A stretch of 64,000 bases of DNA from Kribbella flavida DSM 17836 (lineage in GTDB: Bacteria > Actinomycetota > Actinomycetes > Propionibacteriales > Kribbellaceae): positions 4,216,001-4,280,000 of the forward strand of contig NC_013729.1 of assembly GCF_000024345.1 (NCBI RefSeq). The letters run 5' to 3'. This document shows, one piece after another, positions 1 to 8,699 of this stretch (its first letter is position 1; each line of letters opens with the position of its first letter). Under the pieces are notes generated by a model, which saw nothing but the letters and a program-made list of their open reading frames with translations, was not told the DNA's origin and made no database searches. Both the position numbers and the translations under genes were made by a program.

Positions 1-2
1 CG

Positions 3-314
3 ACCGCCGGACTCCGGATCTCCCCCACGATGGCCGTGTACGCCGCCACGAAGAACGCGGCCCGCACGATCATGGAGGGCCTGCGCGCGGAATCCACCGA
101 CGGCGTGGTCCGCACGACCGAGATCTCCCCCGGCGTCATCCGCACCGAGCTCGCCGACGGCATGGAATCCGCCGCCCGCGACCAGATCCAGGCCAGCATG
201 CGCGAGTTCGGCCTCGACCCGGCCGCAGTCGCCCGCGCGATCTGCTTCGCCATCGAACAACCACACGACGTCGAGATCGGCTCCCTCACCATCCGCCCCA
301 CCGTGCAGAACTGA
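3..314 (+). CDS. SDR family oxidoreductase, 3' end (partial)
   Basis: The reading frame is open to the left edge of the window, so the N-terminal Rossmann half is missing. The visible part has the SDR active-site Tyr and Lys in YAATKNA, then the segment after the active site with EISPGVIRTEL, the usual place for the PG motif and substrate loop. The family uses NAD(P)H to interconvert alcohols and ketones in the cytoplasm; the substrate cannot be judged. The end overlaps the convergent MFS gene by 29 bases. Confidence 0.85.
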   Translation, partial: TAGLRISPTMAVYAATKNAARTIMEGLRAESTDGVVRTTEISPGVIRTELADGMESAARDQIQASMREFGLDPAAVARAICFAIEQPHDVEIGSLTIRPTVQN

Positions 315-1515
315 CTTTTGTCCCGCCGGGAGACTCAGCGCGTGGTTGCTTCCTCCGCGTGGCTGGGGTGGATTGGCGGGCGGTGGCCCAGATGGCCAGG
401 GCGCAGGTGGCGTAGGCGGCGCCCAGGACGGTGGAGGCCGGCCAGCCGTGGAGGGTGAAGACGGCGGTGGTGGTGGCTGCGCCCAGGGCGGAGCCCAAGG
501 AGTAGAAGACCATGTAGCTGCCGATGACGGTGCTGGTGCGGTCAGGGTGCGCGGCGGTGAGCAGGTGCTGGTTGCTCACGTGCACAGCCTGTACGGCGAA
601 GTCCAGGACCACGACGCCGACGACGAGGAACCACAGCGACCAGGGCAGCTGGGCGATCGCGGCCCAGGACAGGATGAGCAGGATGAGGGACAGGCCGGTG
701 ACCGGGCCTGCTCGTCCTGCGTCGGCCCAGCGCCCCGCGCGGGCTGCGCCGAGGGCGCCGGCGAGTCCGGCGAGACCGAACAATCCGATCTGGCTCTCGC
801 TCAGTTGCCACGGCAGGTCCGCCAGCGGCAACGACAGTCCGCTCCACAAAGTCCCGAACGACGCGAACAGGAAGAACGCGATGAGCCCGCGCGTCAGGAA
901 GAAGCGCTGACCGAACAGGCTGCCGAGCGACCAGACGGTCCGGAGATAACCCGCCGATCGACGAGCACGCGCCTCCGAAGGCAGGACGGCCAGGACGAGC
1001 GGCGCGAGCCCGAGCGCGAGCACCGCCAGTACGGCGTACACGCTGCGCCAGCCCCAGAGCTCGGCCAGCGCGCCGGCGACAGCCCGGGCGCCGAGGATGC
1101 CGACCACGACCCCCGAGGTCACGACACCGATGGTCCGGCCGCGCTCGGCCGGCGGGGAGACCGATGCCGCGTAGGCCACCGTGGTCTGCACGACCACCGC
1201 GAACACCCCGGCCACGGCGAGTCCCACGAACGCCACCCACGCAGCCGACGCCACGGCCGTCAGGATCAACCCGGCCCCGGTCAGTCCAAGGTGTACGGCG
1301 ATGAGCCGTCGCCTGTCGACCACATCGCCAAGCGGCACGAGCAGCACCAGCCCGGCCAGGTACCCGAGCTGGCTGATCGCCACGATCCACCCGGTGAGCT
1401 CCGCCGACACCCCCAGATCGCGGCCCATCGGCTCCAGCACCGGCTGAGCGGCGTACACGCTCGCCACCGCCACACCGCACACCACCGCGAGCAGCAACCG
1501 CGCCCACCCCGTCAT
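286..1515 (-). CDS. MFS transporter, drug-exporter type
   Basis: About 409 residues with roughly twelve hydrophobic segments. The loop after TM2 reads PLGDVVDRRRL, a form of the MFS motif A, and ARAGRWADAGRAG in the middle loop is its second-half counterpart. Family knowledge suggests a proton-coupled exporter of small molecules in the cytoplasmic membrane. I chose the ATG at 1515 because GGAG followed by GAGGG lies just upstream; a GTG at 1524 is possible. It is divergent from an HxlR regulator, an arrangement typical of efflux pumps induced by reactive compounds. Confidence 0.85.
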   Translation of the reverse strand: MTGWARLLLAVVCGVAVASVYAAQPVLEPMGRDLGVSAELTGWIVAISQLGYLAGLVLLVPLGDVVDRRRLIAVHLGLTGAGLILTAVASAAWVAFVGLAVAGVFAVVVQTTVAYAASVSPPAERGRTIGVVTSGVVVGILGARAVAGALAELWGWRSVYAVLAVLALGLAPLVLAVLPSEARARRSAGYLRTVWSLGSLFGQRFFLTRGLIAFFLFASFGTLWSGLSLPLADLPWQLSESQIGLFGLAGLAGALGAARAGRWADAGRAGPVTGLSLILLILSWAAIAQLPWSLWFLVVGVVVLDFAVQAVHVSNQHLLTAAHPDRTSTVIGSYMVFYSLGSALGAATTTAVFTLHGWPASTVLGAAYATCALAIWATARQSTPATRRKQPRAESPGGTKVSSARWGGW

Positions 1516-1523
1516 CGCCCTCA

Positions 1524-1557
1524 CTCCAAATCAGTAGCAGAATGCAACTCTTTGGAG
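1524..1557. promoter_or_regulatory. Inverted repeat between MFS and HxlR genes, candidate operator
   Basis: CTCCAAA at 1524-1530 is mirrored exactly by TTTGGAG at 1551-1557 in the 86-base divergent intergenic region. HxlR/DUF24 regulators usually bind interrupted palindromes between themselves and their target, so this is the likely site controlling both promoters. Binding is inferred. Confidence 0.4.
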
Positions 1558-1601
1558 ACTAGGGCACAATGGTTTCAATCCGCAACTCATCTGGAGGTGT
1601 C

Positions 1602-2048
1602 ATGGCGGCAGTGCCAGAGCCCAGTTGGACCGACCCCCACTGCCCGGTCGCCCGCACCCTGGACCTCGTCGGCGACCGGTGGAGTCTGCTGGTCGTCCGC
1701 GACGCGATGGACGGAGCCCGCTCGTTCACCGAGTTCCAGCGCCGCACCGGCATCGCCCGCAACATCCTCACGGACCGCCTGCGCAAGCTGATCGCGCACG
1801 GTCTGCTCACCCAGCGCACCGCACCGTCGGGCCGCCGCCAGGAGTACCTGCTGACCGACGCGGGCCGCGACCTCTTCCCCGTCGTACTCACCCTGCGGCA
1901 GTGGGGCGAACGCCACGCCTTCTCCCCCGGCGAGGCGCACTCGATCCTGGTCGACCAGCAGGGCAATCCCGTCCCGGAGCTGGTGCCGGCCGGGGCCGAC
2001 GGCGATCCGCTCGATGCCGACACCACTTCTGTGCGCAAGATCGGGTAG
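1602..2048 (+). CDS. HxlR-family (DUF24) winged-helix transcriptional regulator
   Basis: A 148-residue protein that is a single winged HTH: CPVARTLDLVGDRWSLLVVRD near the N-terminus is the family signature, with the recognition helix around NILTDRLRKL and a wing at TAPSGRRQEY. The Cys before PVARTL matches the redox-sensing Cys of many family members. An upstream in-frame start at 1569 exists, but GGAGG at 1593-1597 selects the ATG at 1602. The divergent MFS exporter is the probable target. Unlike minimal family members it has a 35-residue tail after the wing. Confidence 0.9.
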   Translation: MAAVPEPSWTDPHCPVARTLDLVGDRWSLLVVRDAMDGARSFTEFQRRTGIARNILTDRLRKLIAHGLLTQRTAPSGRRQEYLLTDAGRDLFPVVLTLRQWGERHAFSPGEAHSILVDQQGNPVPELVPAGADGDPLDADTTSVRKIG

Positions 2049-2093
2049 AACTGTGACAGGTTGGTTCGACGTAGCGATGGGTACGGGCGGCAG

Positions 2094-3563
2094 GTGCTGG
2101 TAGCGAAGCGGTACGAACTCGGTCCGTCGATCGGGCGAGGTGGCATGGGAGAGGTCTTCCGTGCCACCGATCAGGTGCTGGGGCGACCGGTGGCGGTCAA
2201 GTTGCTGCTGCCGTCCGATCGCGACCCCCAAGGCGCCGAGCGGTTCCACCGCGAGGCGCGCGCCGCCGCCCTGCTGAGCGACCCGCACGTGGTGTCGGTG
2301 TACGACTTCGGCCGGCACGACGAGAGCTTCTTCCTGGTGATGGAGCTGGTCGAGGGCCGGACGGTCTCCGCCGAGCTCACCGAGCACGGCCCGCTGCCGA
2401 TGGACCGGGCGACCGACATCGTCGAGCAGGCCGCCGCGGGTCTCGCCGCGGCGCACCGGGCGGACGTCGTACATCGCGACGTAAAGCCGGGCAACCTGCT
2501 GGTGGCGGCCGACGGGACCGTCAAGGTCGCCGACTTCGGCATCGCGCACCTGCCCGGCCAAGGGGCGACCACCCTGACCGCGACCGGCCAGATCATCGGC
2601 AGCTCCCACTACCTCGCCCCCGAGCGGGCGCGCGGCGGGCGGGCCGGCAAGCCTTCGGACGTGTACTCGCTGGGGTGCGTGCTCTACCAGCTGGTCACCG
2701 GCCGGCCGCCGTTCACCGGTGAGCAGCCGACGGCGATTCTCTACCAGCACGTCGACGCTGCTCCGGAGCCACCCAGCCTGACCCGGCCCGAGCTTGCCGG
2801 GCCGTTCGAGGCCGTCCTGCTGCAGATGCTCGCGAAGGATCCCGCGGACCGGCCGACCGCCGCCGAGATCGCGGCCGGCGCTTTGCGCGCCCAGCCGCTC
2901 GGCGACGACTGGCGTGCGGTCGCCGCCGTCCCCGCCGCCGCGACCGTCGCCGCTGCGACGGTTCCTGCCGCGCCCGTCGAGGCCGCGCCAGTCGCCGGCC
3001 AGCCGGCGGCTGCGGAACGGCCGCCCCGGCGGCGATCGCGAGCGTTGCTGGCCGGCGTGACCGCCGCACTCGCGACGACAGCAGCCGTCCTGGCGGGAGT
3101 CGCGCTCTACGGCAACGAGCCCAAGGTGCCGACGACCGACGTCTCCCCTCAGCCGGAGACCACCCCCAAGCCGGGCGCGAGCCTCAGTACGCCGGGACCC
3201 TCCACGACGACGACCTCCACGGTCGGCGGGACCCAGACCGCTCCCCCGAACCAGGCGAACCCGACAGGCTCGGTCCAGCCGTCACAGAGCACCGGTCAGC
3301 AGGAAGTCACTGCGACCCCCTCCCCCGGCAGCACCACCTCGACCAGTACGACGTCGCCGAGCGTGCCCCCGGAGACCAGTACGACGCCCAGTACGCCGGT
3401 CGAGTCCAGCACGACGCCCACCCCTTCCACCGAGCCGACACCGTCGGACGACCCTCCCACCTCGACCACCCCGTCCCCCGACACCTCCACGACCACCCCG
3501 CCGGCGGAAGGCACGCCGACGCCGGACCGGGAGAACCGCAGTACCCCGACCCCGTCGAACTGA
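2094..3563 (+). CDS. Membrane Ser/Thr protein kinase, PknB type
   Basis: The cytoplasmic kinase domain fills residues 1-275: Gly-rich loop GRGGMG (14-19), ATP-binding Lys36, catalytic HRD at 127-129, DFG at 147-149, and the activation segment ending in APERARG. An Ala-rich stretch leads to a single membrane span near 318-338, then about 150 extracellular residues almost entirely Thr, Ser and Pro, with no PASTA repeats. The GTG at 2094 gives the family-typical start MLVAKRYELG and has GGCGG just upstream; a TTG at 2061 would add 11 residues. The tail probably crosses or contacts the cell wall. The ligand and substrates are unknown. Confidence 0.92.
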   Translation: MLVAKRYELGPSIGRGGMGEVFRATDQVLGRPVAVKLLLPSDRDPQGAERFHREARAAALLSDPHVVSVYDFGRHDESFFLVMELVEGRTVSAELTEHGPLPMDRATDIVEQAAAGLAAAHRADVVHRDVKPGNLLVAADGTVKVADFGIAHLPGQGATTLTATGQIIGSSHYLAPERARGGRAGKPSDVYSLGCVLYQLVTGRPPFTGEQPTAILYQHVDAAPEPPSLTRPELAGPFEAVLLQMLAKDPADRPTAAEIAAGALRAQPLGDDWRAVAAVPAAATVAAATVPAAPVEAAPVAGQPAAAERPPRRRSRALLAGVTAALATTAAVLAGVALYGNEPKVPTTDVSPQPETTPKPGASLSTPGPSTTTTSTVGGTQTAPPNQANPTGSVQPSQSTGQQEVTATPSPGSTTSTSTTSPSVPPETSTTPSTPVESSTTPTPSTEPTPSDDPPTSTTPSPDTSTTTPPAEGTPTPDRENRSTPTPSN

Positions 3564-3630
3564 CCGGCTCGCAGGTACCGATCTCGCGTTCGCCGGCTCG
3601 GATGACCGGTCGAGCGTTTCCCGGATCGAG

Positions 3631-5406
3631 TCAGTCCGCCGAACCGTCGACCAGTCGCTGACGCAGACCGGTCGCCCGCAGCGCGCGGCGGCTCAGGGCG
3701 AGGCGGACGGACTGCTCGTCGCCGACCACCCGGACCCGGTTCTCCGCGCGGGTGATCGCCGTGTAGAACAGTTCCCGCGTGAGCAGCCGGGACTCCTCGT
3801 TCGGCATCAGCACGGTGACTTCGGCGGCCTGACTGCCCTGGGCCTTGTGGATGGTCATCGCGTGCAGGGTCTCGATGTTGCCGAGCCGGCTCGGCGCGAA
3901 GTCCAGCCGGCCCCGCGAGCTGTCGATGCAGACCCGCAGTGACCCGTCCGGGCGGCGGATCGTCACGCCGACGTCACCGTTGTAGATGCCGAGCGCGTAG
4001 TCGTTCGCGGTGACCAGGACCGGTCGGCCGACGTACCAGGTGTCCCAGAGCGGGTCCTCGGTCTCCTCGGTGATCCAGCGCTCGACGGTCCGGTTCCAGT
4101 GCTGGACGCCCCAGGGGCCTTCCCGGTGGGCGCAGAGCAGGCGGTGCCGGTCGAGGGCGGCGAGCGCGGCGTCGGCGTCCCCGGCTTCGGCGGCGTCCCG
4201 GATCGCCAGGACGTCCGGCAGCAGCGCCGACCGCAGGGTTTCGCGCGGGTCGTCGTCCTCGACGAAGTGCACCCGGTCGCCGCCGCCACGCAGTACGGCG
4301 AGCACGTTGTCGGGCCGGTCCTCGCGCACGGCCAGGGCCAGCGCGCCGATCTCGCTGCCGAACCGGTGGGACGTGCGCAGCTCGGCGGCGGCGATGTGCC
4401 CGCCCGCGACCAGCCCGTCGACGAGGTCCGCGAGCACGGCGCCTGCCTCGATGGAGGCCAACTGGTCCGGATCGCCGACCAGGATCAGCCGCGCTCCCGG
4501 CCGCACCGCCTCCAGCAACCGCGCCATCATCGTCAGCGACACCATCGAGGTCTCGTCGACGACGACGATGTCGTGCGGCAGCCGGTTGTCCCGGTCGTGC
4601 CGGAACCGGCTGGAGGAGTCGGGGCGCCGGCCGAGCAGCATGTGCAGCGTCCGGGCGTGGAAGTCGCCGAGCCGCGCGGTGTCTTCCGCGGACAAGCGGC
4701 CGGACATCTCCCGCCGGACCGCTTCCTCGAGACGCGCCGCGGCCTTGCCGGTCGGTGCGGTCAGCGCGATCCACGGACTCCGGTCGCCGGCGATCTCCGC
4801 CTGCTCCGCGAGCAGCGCCAGCAGCCCCGCGACCGTGGTCGTCTTGCCGGTGCCCGGACCGCCGGTGAGCACGGTCGTCCACTGCCGGGCCGCGGTCTGC
4901 GCCGCGGCCCGCTGCTCGACGTACGAGCTGCCGGGGAACAGCCTGCCGAGGCCGGCCTGCAGCACGGCTTCGTTGGCGATGACGGGGGCGGGCCGTCCGG
5001 CCCGGCGGCGAAGGTCCTGCTCGACCTGTTCTTCTTCCCGCCAGTAGCGGTCGAAGTACAGGCGGGTGTCTTCGAGATGCAGCGGGTACGGCGCGGCGAG
5101 CAGCGGGCTGGCCCTCAGCGCCGTCAGCCACTCGTCCAGCACGGGCCAGTCGAGCTCGGCGCCGTCCTCACCGACCTCGTCGCGGACCTCGGCGAGGTCG
5201 AGGCAGATCGATCCGGCCCGGACGGCGCGCGCGACCAGTGCACAGGCGAGGGCGACCCTCTCGTCGGTCTCCTCGAGCATGGTCGTGAGCCGCGTCGCGA
5301 CGTGCACGTCCGCGGCCAGGATCACGCCGGCTGTGTTGAAGTCCCGCAGGACACCGGTGGCGGCGAGCGCCAGGGTCGAGTCGAACTCGTCGACGGCCGT
5401 GCTCAT
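3631..5406 (-). CDS. recD: Exodeoxyribonuclease V alpha subunit (RecD helicase)
   Basis: A 591-residue SF1B helicase, the 5'-3' motor of RecBCD. It has an N-terminal RecD-specific region, Walker A GGPGTGKTTT near residue 185, Walker B VVDETSMV, motif III GDPDQLASIEAG, and the C-terminal motifs HAMTIHKAQGSQ and LFYTAITRAENRV. The ATG overlaps the recB stop as ATGA, so it is translated in step with recB. An in-frame extension to 5586 lies inside recB and is not needed. It is last in the recC-recB-recD operon and converges on the kinase gene. Confidence 0.95.
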   Translation of the reverse strand: MSTAVDEFDSTLALAATGVLRDFNTAGVILAADVHVATRLTTMLEETDERVALACALVARAVRAGSICLDLAEVRDEVGEDGAELDWPVLDEWLTALRASPLLAAPYPLHLEDTRLYFDRYWREEEQVEQDLRRRAGRPAPVIANEAVLQAGLGRLFPGSSYVEQRAAAQTAARQWTTVLTGGPGTGKTTTVAGLLALLAEQAEIAGDRSPWIALTAPTGKAAARLEEAVRREMSGRLSAEDTARLGDFHARTLHMLLGRRPDSSSRFRHDRDNRLPHDIVVVDETSMVSLTMMARLLEAVRPGARLILVGDPDQLASIEAGAVLADLVDGLVAGGHIAAAELRTSHRFGSEIGALALAVREDRPDNVLAVLRGGGDRVHFVEDDDPRETLRSALLPDVLAIRDAAEAGDADAALAALDRHRLLCAHREGPWGVQHWNRTVERWITEETEDPLWDTWYVGRPVLVTANDYALGIYNGDVGVTIRRPDGSLRVCIDSSRGRLDFAPSRLGNIETLHAMTIHKAQGSQAAEVTVLMPNEESRLLTRELFYTAITRAENRVRVVGDEQSVRLALSRRALRATGLRQRLVDGSAD

Positions 5407-8400
5407 GCGACCCTCCCGTCGAGCAGGTCGGACAGCGCGACGACCAGTGCCGACGGCAACGACCAGCTGAACACTCCGGCAGGATGGCCGTCGACGACCG
5501 GGGTCTCCGGTCCACACATGCCGCGCAGATAGAGGTAGACCACGCCGCCGAGATGCGTTTCGGGCGCGTAGCCCGGCAGTCGCCACCGCAGGTACCGATG
5601 CAGCACCACCGAGTAGAGCAGTGCCTGCAACGGGTAGTCCGAGTGCAGCATCGCGGCACCGAGCTGGTCCCGCCCGTACTGCGCGGAGGTGGCCGGCTGG
5701 TCCGGATCGCCGAGCCGGTTGGTCTTGTAGTCGACCACCACGAACCGGTGGCTGCCCCCGTCAGGAACCCGGAGCACGACGTCGATCGACCCGGTCAGGT
5801 AGCCCCGCAGGCTCTGTCCGCCGAGCAGCGGCTGCTCGAGCCGGTCGGCGTACGCGAGCAGCGGATCGTCGGCCGGCAGGTGCGCCCGCAGCAAGGGGGC
5901 CAGCTCGGCCAGCCGCACCTCGCGGGGCGCCGCGCGGTCGCCGCCCGCCAACGGGATCTCGAAGTCGAGCTCGCGGAGCCGGTCGCCGCGGCCGAGGTCG
6001 CGCAGCGTCAGGCCGGGCACCAGCGGCCCGAGCGGTGTGGCGTGCATCGGCAGCATCGCCGTCGCCAGTGCGTCCGGAGTCGCGTCGACCCGCCAGAACG
6101 GCAGCTGTTCGCGGATCCGGCCGGCGAGCTCGGCGTGCAGGTCGGCGGCGTGCGGGTCCGCCTCCTCCAGCACGGCGTGCACCAGCGAACCGAACGTGGC
6201 GCCGACCGGAAATCCTTCCATCGGAGACGGCAACGCGTCCGGCGCCGCGGCGGCCGGCATCGGCACCGGATCCACGGACTCGTCCGCCAGCTGGCTTTCC
6301 TCGTGCTCGCTGGCGACACCCGCGCTCTGCTGCTCGGCGTCCCGGACCAGACCCGAGTACGACGTACGTCGCCAGGTCAGGTCGACCTCACGCGAGAAGG
6401 TGGCGACTCTGAGCCCACCGGGCAGCTGCTCGGCGACCGGCTCGACGTGCTCGGCGATCGCGGACTGCTCGACGACCGGTCCCCCGGCCTGCTGCCAGCG
6501 CCGCAACCAGACCAGCACCTCCTCGTCGGACGACGGCCGGTCCAACTGGTCGGGCACCACCGGATCGCCTTGCTTGCGTCCGCGCAGCAGCCGGGAGATG
6601 CCGCCGTTGACCTCGTCCCAGGACGGCGCCCACCAGGCCACCACCTGGGACTGCGCCCGGGTCAGCGCGACGTAGGTGAGCCGGATGTCGTCACCGGCGA
6701 CCTCGGCCCGCCAGCGCTTCTCGTTCGCCCGGTACTCCGCGCGCTTGCGGCCGCCGATGTCCAGGCTCCGTACGCCGTCCTCGTGGAACAGCAGCAGCTC
6801 GTCCTCGTCGTAGATGTGCCGGTTGAACCCGAACGGTAGATACACGACCGGATACTGCAGGCCCTTGCTCACCCACACCGTCATGATCTGGACGGCCGCG
6901 ACGTCGCTGTCGAGCCGGCGGGTGCGTTCCGTCGTCCGCCCCTTGCCGGTGCACTCCTGCCGCAGCCAGTCGAGCAGCGCGGGCAGCCCGAACCCTTCGC
7001 GGTGGGCGGTCTCGTGCAGCAGCTCGGCCAGGTGCGCGAGGTCGGTCAGGTCGCGTTCACCACCGCGCCAGGCCAGCACGCGGTCGGCCATGCCCTTGAG
7101 CTGCGCGGCCTCGAAGACCGCCGCGACGCCCTTCGCCCGCAAGTGGTCGGCCCACGCCCGCAGTGTCTGCCCGATCCGGTCGGTGAGCTCTTCGCCGCCG
7201 GCGTGCAGACTGGCGGCGGTCTCGCCGAAGAACATCGTCGTCGCCGCGGCCCGGACCAGCCCGGAGCGGTGCGGTTGCTCGAAGGCTTCCAGCAGGCAGA
7301 GCCAGTCCTGGGCCGCCTGCGACGAGAAGATGTCGAGATCGCCGGAGTAGACCGCCGGGATACCGGCCTGGGCCAGCGCCTCCCGGCAGGCCCGCGCGTC
7401 CTTGTGCGCCTCGACGATCACCGCGATGTCGCCGGCGCGCAACGGCCGTCCGGCGTACGTCGCGCCGGCGGCCAGCAGCTGACCGATGTCGGCGGCGAGG
7501 TCCCGGGTGATGTGGTCGCGGAGCTCGTCCATCGGGATGTTCTTGCGGGCCGCCGAGCCGAACTGGTCCCGGAGCGCGACCCGGAGCCGGAACGGCGCGT
7601 CGCACGGCGCCCCGGCCAGCCGGCTGCCCTGGTGATGGGCGTCGACGGGGTGGACCACGATGTCCTCGTGGCCGAGCCGGGCGCCGCCGAGCACCACCTG
7701 GAGGCAGTCGACGAGCGGCTGGTCGCTGCGCCAGTTGGTGCCGAGGGTGCGCCGCTGCCCCGCGGTCGCCGCGGCCGTCAGGTACGTCGCGATGTCCCCA
7801 CCGCGGAAGGCGTAGATGGCCTGCTTGGGGTCTCCGATCAGCACCAGCGTGCTGTGACCGTTGAACGCGGCATCGATCACCTTCCACTGCACCGGATCGG
7901 TGTCCTGGAACTCGTCGACCATCACCACCGACCAGCGACGCTGCATCCTGCGCCGGGCCGGAGCGGTGGGATCCTCCAGCGCGACCGCCAGCCGGGTCAG
8001 CAGGTCGTCGTACCCCAGGACGCCGAGGCGGCGTTTGCGGCGCTCGACCTCGGCCAGCACCGCCTTGGCGAACTCGACCCGAACGCCCTCCGGCGAAGCC
8101 TCCGCGTACTTCTCCGGCACCAGCCGGGTGTGCGGGTTGCCGACCACCTTGAGCGCGAGCTCGAGTGCCGTCGCCCGGGTGATCGGCGGCGGTTCCGCCG
8201 AGCCGGCGAAGAGGTTGAGGTAGAGGTCGTCGACCACCTCGGCGACCAGATCGGTCAGGTCCTCGACCAGGGTGACGCCCGCATCGGTGTCACCGGCCAC
8301 GCCGAGCGAACGCAGCACGAGCTGGCAGAACTGGTGCGTCGTCGCGATGGTGGCGGCGTCGAAGGTGGCCAGCGCGTCCCGCAGCCGACCATGCCGTACG

Positions 8401-8699
8401 GCGAGCTCCGCGGCGCTTCCGTCGACGAGGTGGCCGAGCAGGCCCGGGTCGTTGCGCCACGGCTCGGGGGCGGCCAGCGCCTGCTCGGCTTCGAGCAGCT
8501 GGCAGCGCACCCGTTCGCGCAGTTCCTGACTGGCGGCGCGGCCGAAGGTGATCAGCAGCATCTCGTCGAGACGCGCGGCGCCCTCCGCGACGTAGCGGGT
8601 GACCAGCCCGGCGAGGGCGTACGTCTTGCCGGTGCCGGCACTCGCTTCCAGCACGGTCGTGCCCGTGGGCAGGGGGCCGAGCAGATCGAACGCGTCCAT
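5403..8699 (-). CDS. recB: Exodeoxyribonuclease V beta subunit (RecB helicase-nuclease)
   Basis: A 1098-residue UvrD-type helicase fused to a C-terminal RecB nuclease. Residues 18-26 hold Walker A EASAGTGKT. VVMVDEFQDTDPVQW is motif II, and GDPKQAIYAFRGGD and TYVALTRAQSQV are later helicase motifs. The C-terminus has the nuclease signature, with VVDYKTN carrying the catalytic Asp and Lys. It is the 3'-5' motor and the only nuclease of the complex that resects double-strand ends. The ATG at 8699 shares one base with the recC stop (TGATG), and the end overlaps recD. Confidence 0.95.
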   Translation of the reverse strand: MDAFDLLGPLPTGTTVLEASAGTGKTYALAGLVTRYVAEGAARLDEMLLITFGRAASQELRERVRCQLLEAEQALAAPEPWRNDPGLLGHLVDGSAAELAVRHGRLRDALATFDAATIATTHQFCQLVLRSLGVAGDTDAGVTLVEDLTDLVAEVVDDLYLNLFAGSAEPPPITRATALELALKVVGNPHTRLVPEKYAEASPEGVRVEFAKAVLAEVERRKRRLGVLGYDDLLTRLAVALEDPTAPARRRMQRRWSVVMVDEFQDTDPVQWKVIDAAFNGHSTLVLIGDPKQAIYAFRGGDIATYLTAAATAGQRRTLGTNWRSDQPLVDCLQVVLGGARLGHEDIVVHPVDAHHQGSRLAGAPCDAPFRLRVALRDQFGSAARKNIPMDELRDHITRDLAADIGQLLAAGATYAGRPLRAGDIAVIVEAHKDARACREALAQAGIPAVYSGDLDIFSSQAAQDWLCLLEAFEQPHRSGLVRAAATTMFFGETAASLHAGGEELTDRIGQTLRAWADHLRAKGVAAVFEAAQLKGMADRVLAWRGGERDLTDLAHLAELLHETAHREGFGLPALLDWLRQECTGKGRTTERTRRLDSDVAAVQIMTVWVSKGLQYPVVYLPFGFNRHIYDEDELLLFHEDGVRSLDIGGRKRAEYRANEKRWRAEVAGDDIRLTYVALTRAQSQVVAWWAPSWDEVNGGISRLLRGRKQGDPVVPDQLDRPSSDEEVLVWLRRWQQAGGPVVEQSAIAEHVEPVAEQLPGGLRVATFSREVDLTWRRTSYSGLVRDAEQQSAGVASEHEESQLADESVDPVPMPAAAAPDALPSPMEGFPVGATFGSLVHAVLEEADPHAADLHAELAGRIREQLPFWRVDATPDALATAMLPMHATPLGPLVPGLTLRDLGRGDRLRELDFEIPLAGGDRAAPREVRLAELAPLLRAHLPADDPLLAYADRLEQPLLGGQSLRGYLTGSIDVVLRVPDGGSHRFVVVDYKTNRLGDPDQPATSAQYGRDQLGAAMLHSDYPLQALLYSVVLHRYLRWRLPGYAPETHLGGVVYLYLRGMCGPETPVVDGHPAGVFSWSLPSALVVALSDLLDGRVA

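Noticed and set aside
346..1791. Plus-strand frame covering the MFS and HxlR genes
   Set aside because: Both real genes have strong family motifs in other frames.
3296..3514. Minus-strand Val/Gly-rich frame opposite the kinase tail
   Set aside because: Mirror of the Thr/Ser/Pro-coding repeats; no motif or start signal.
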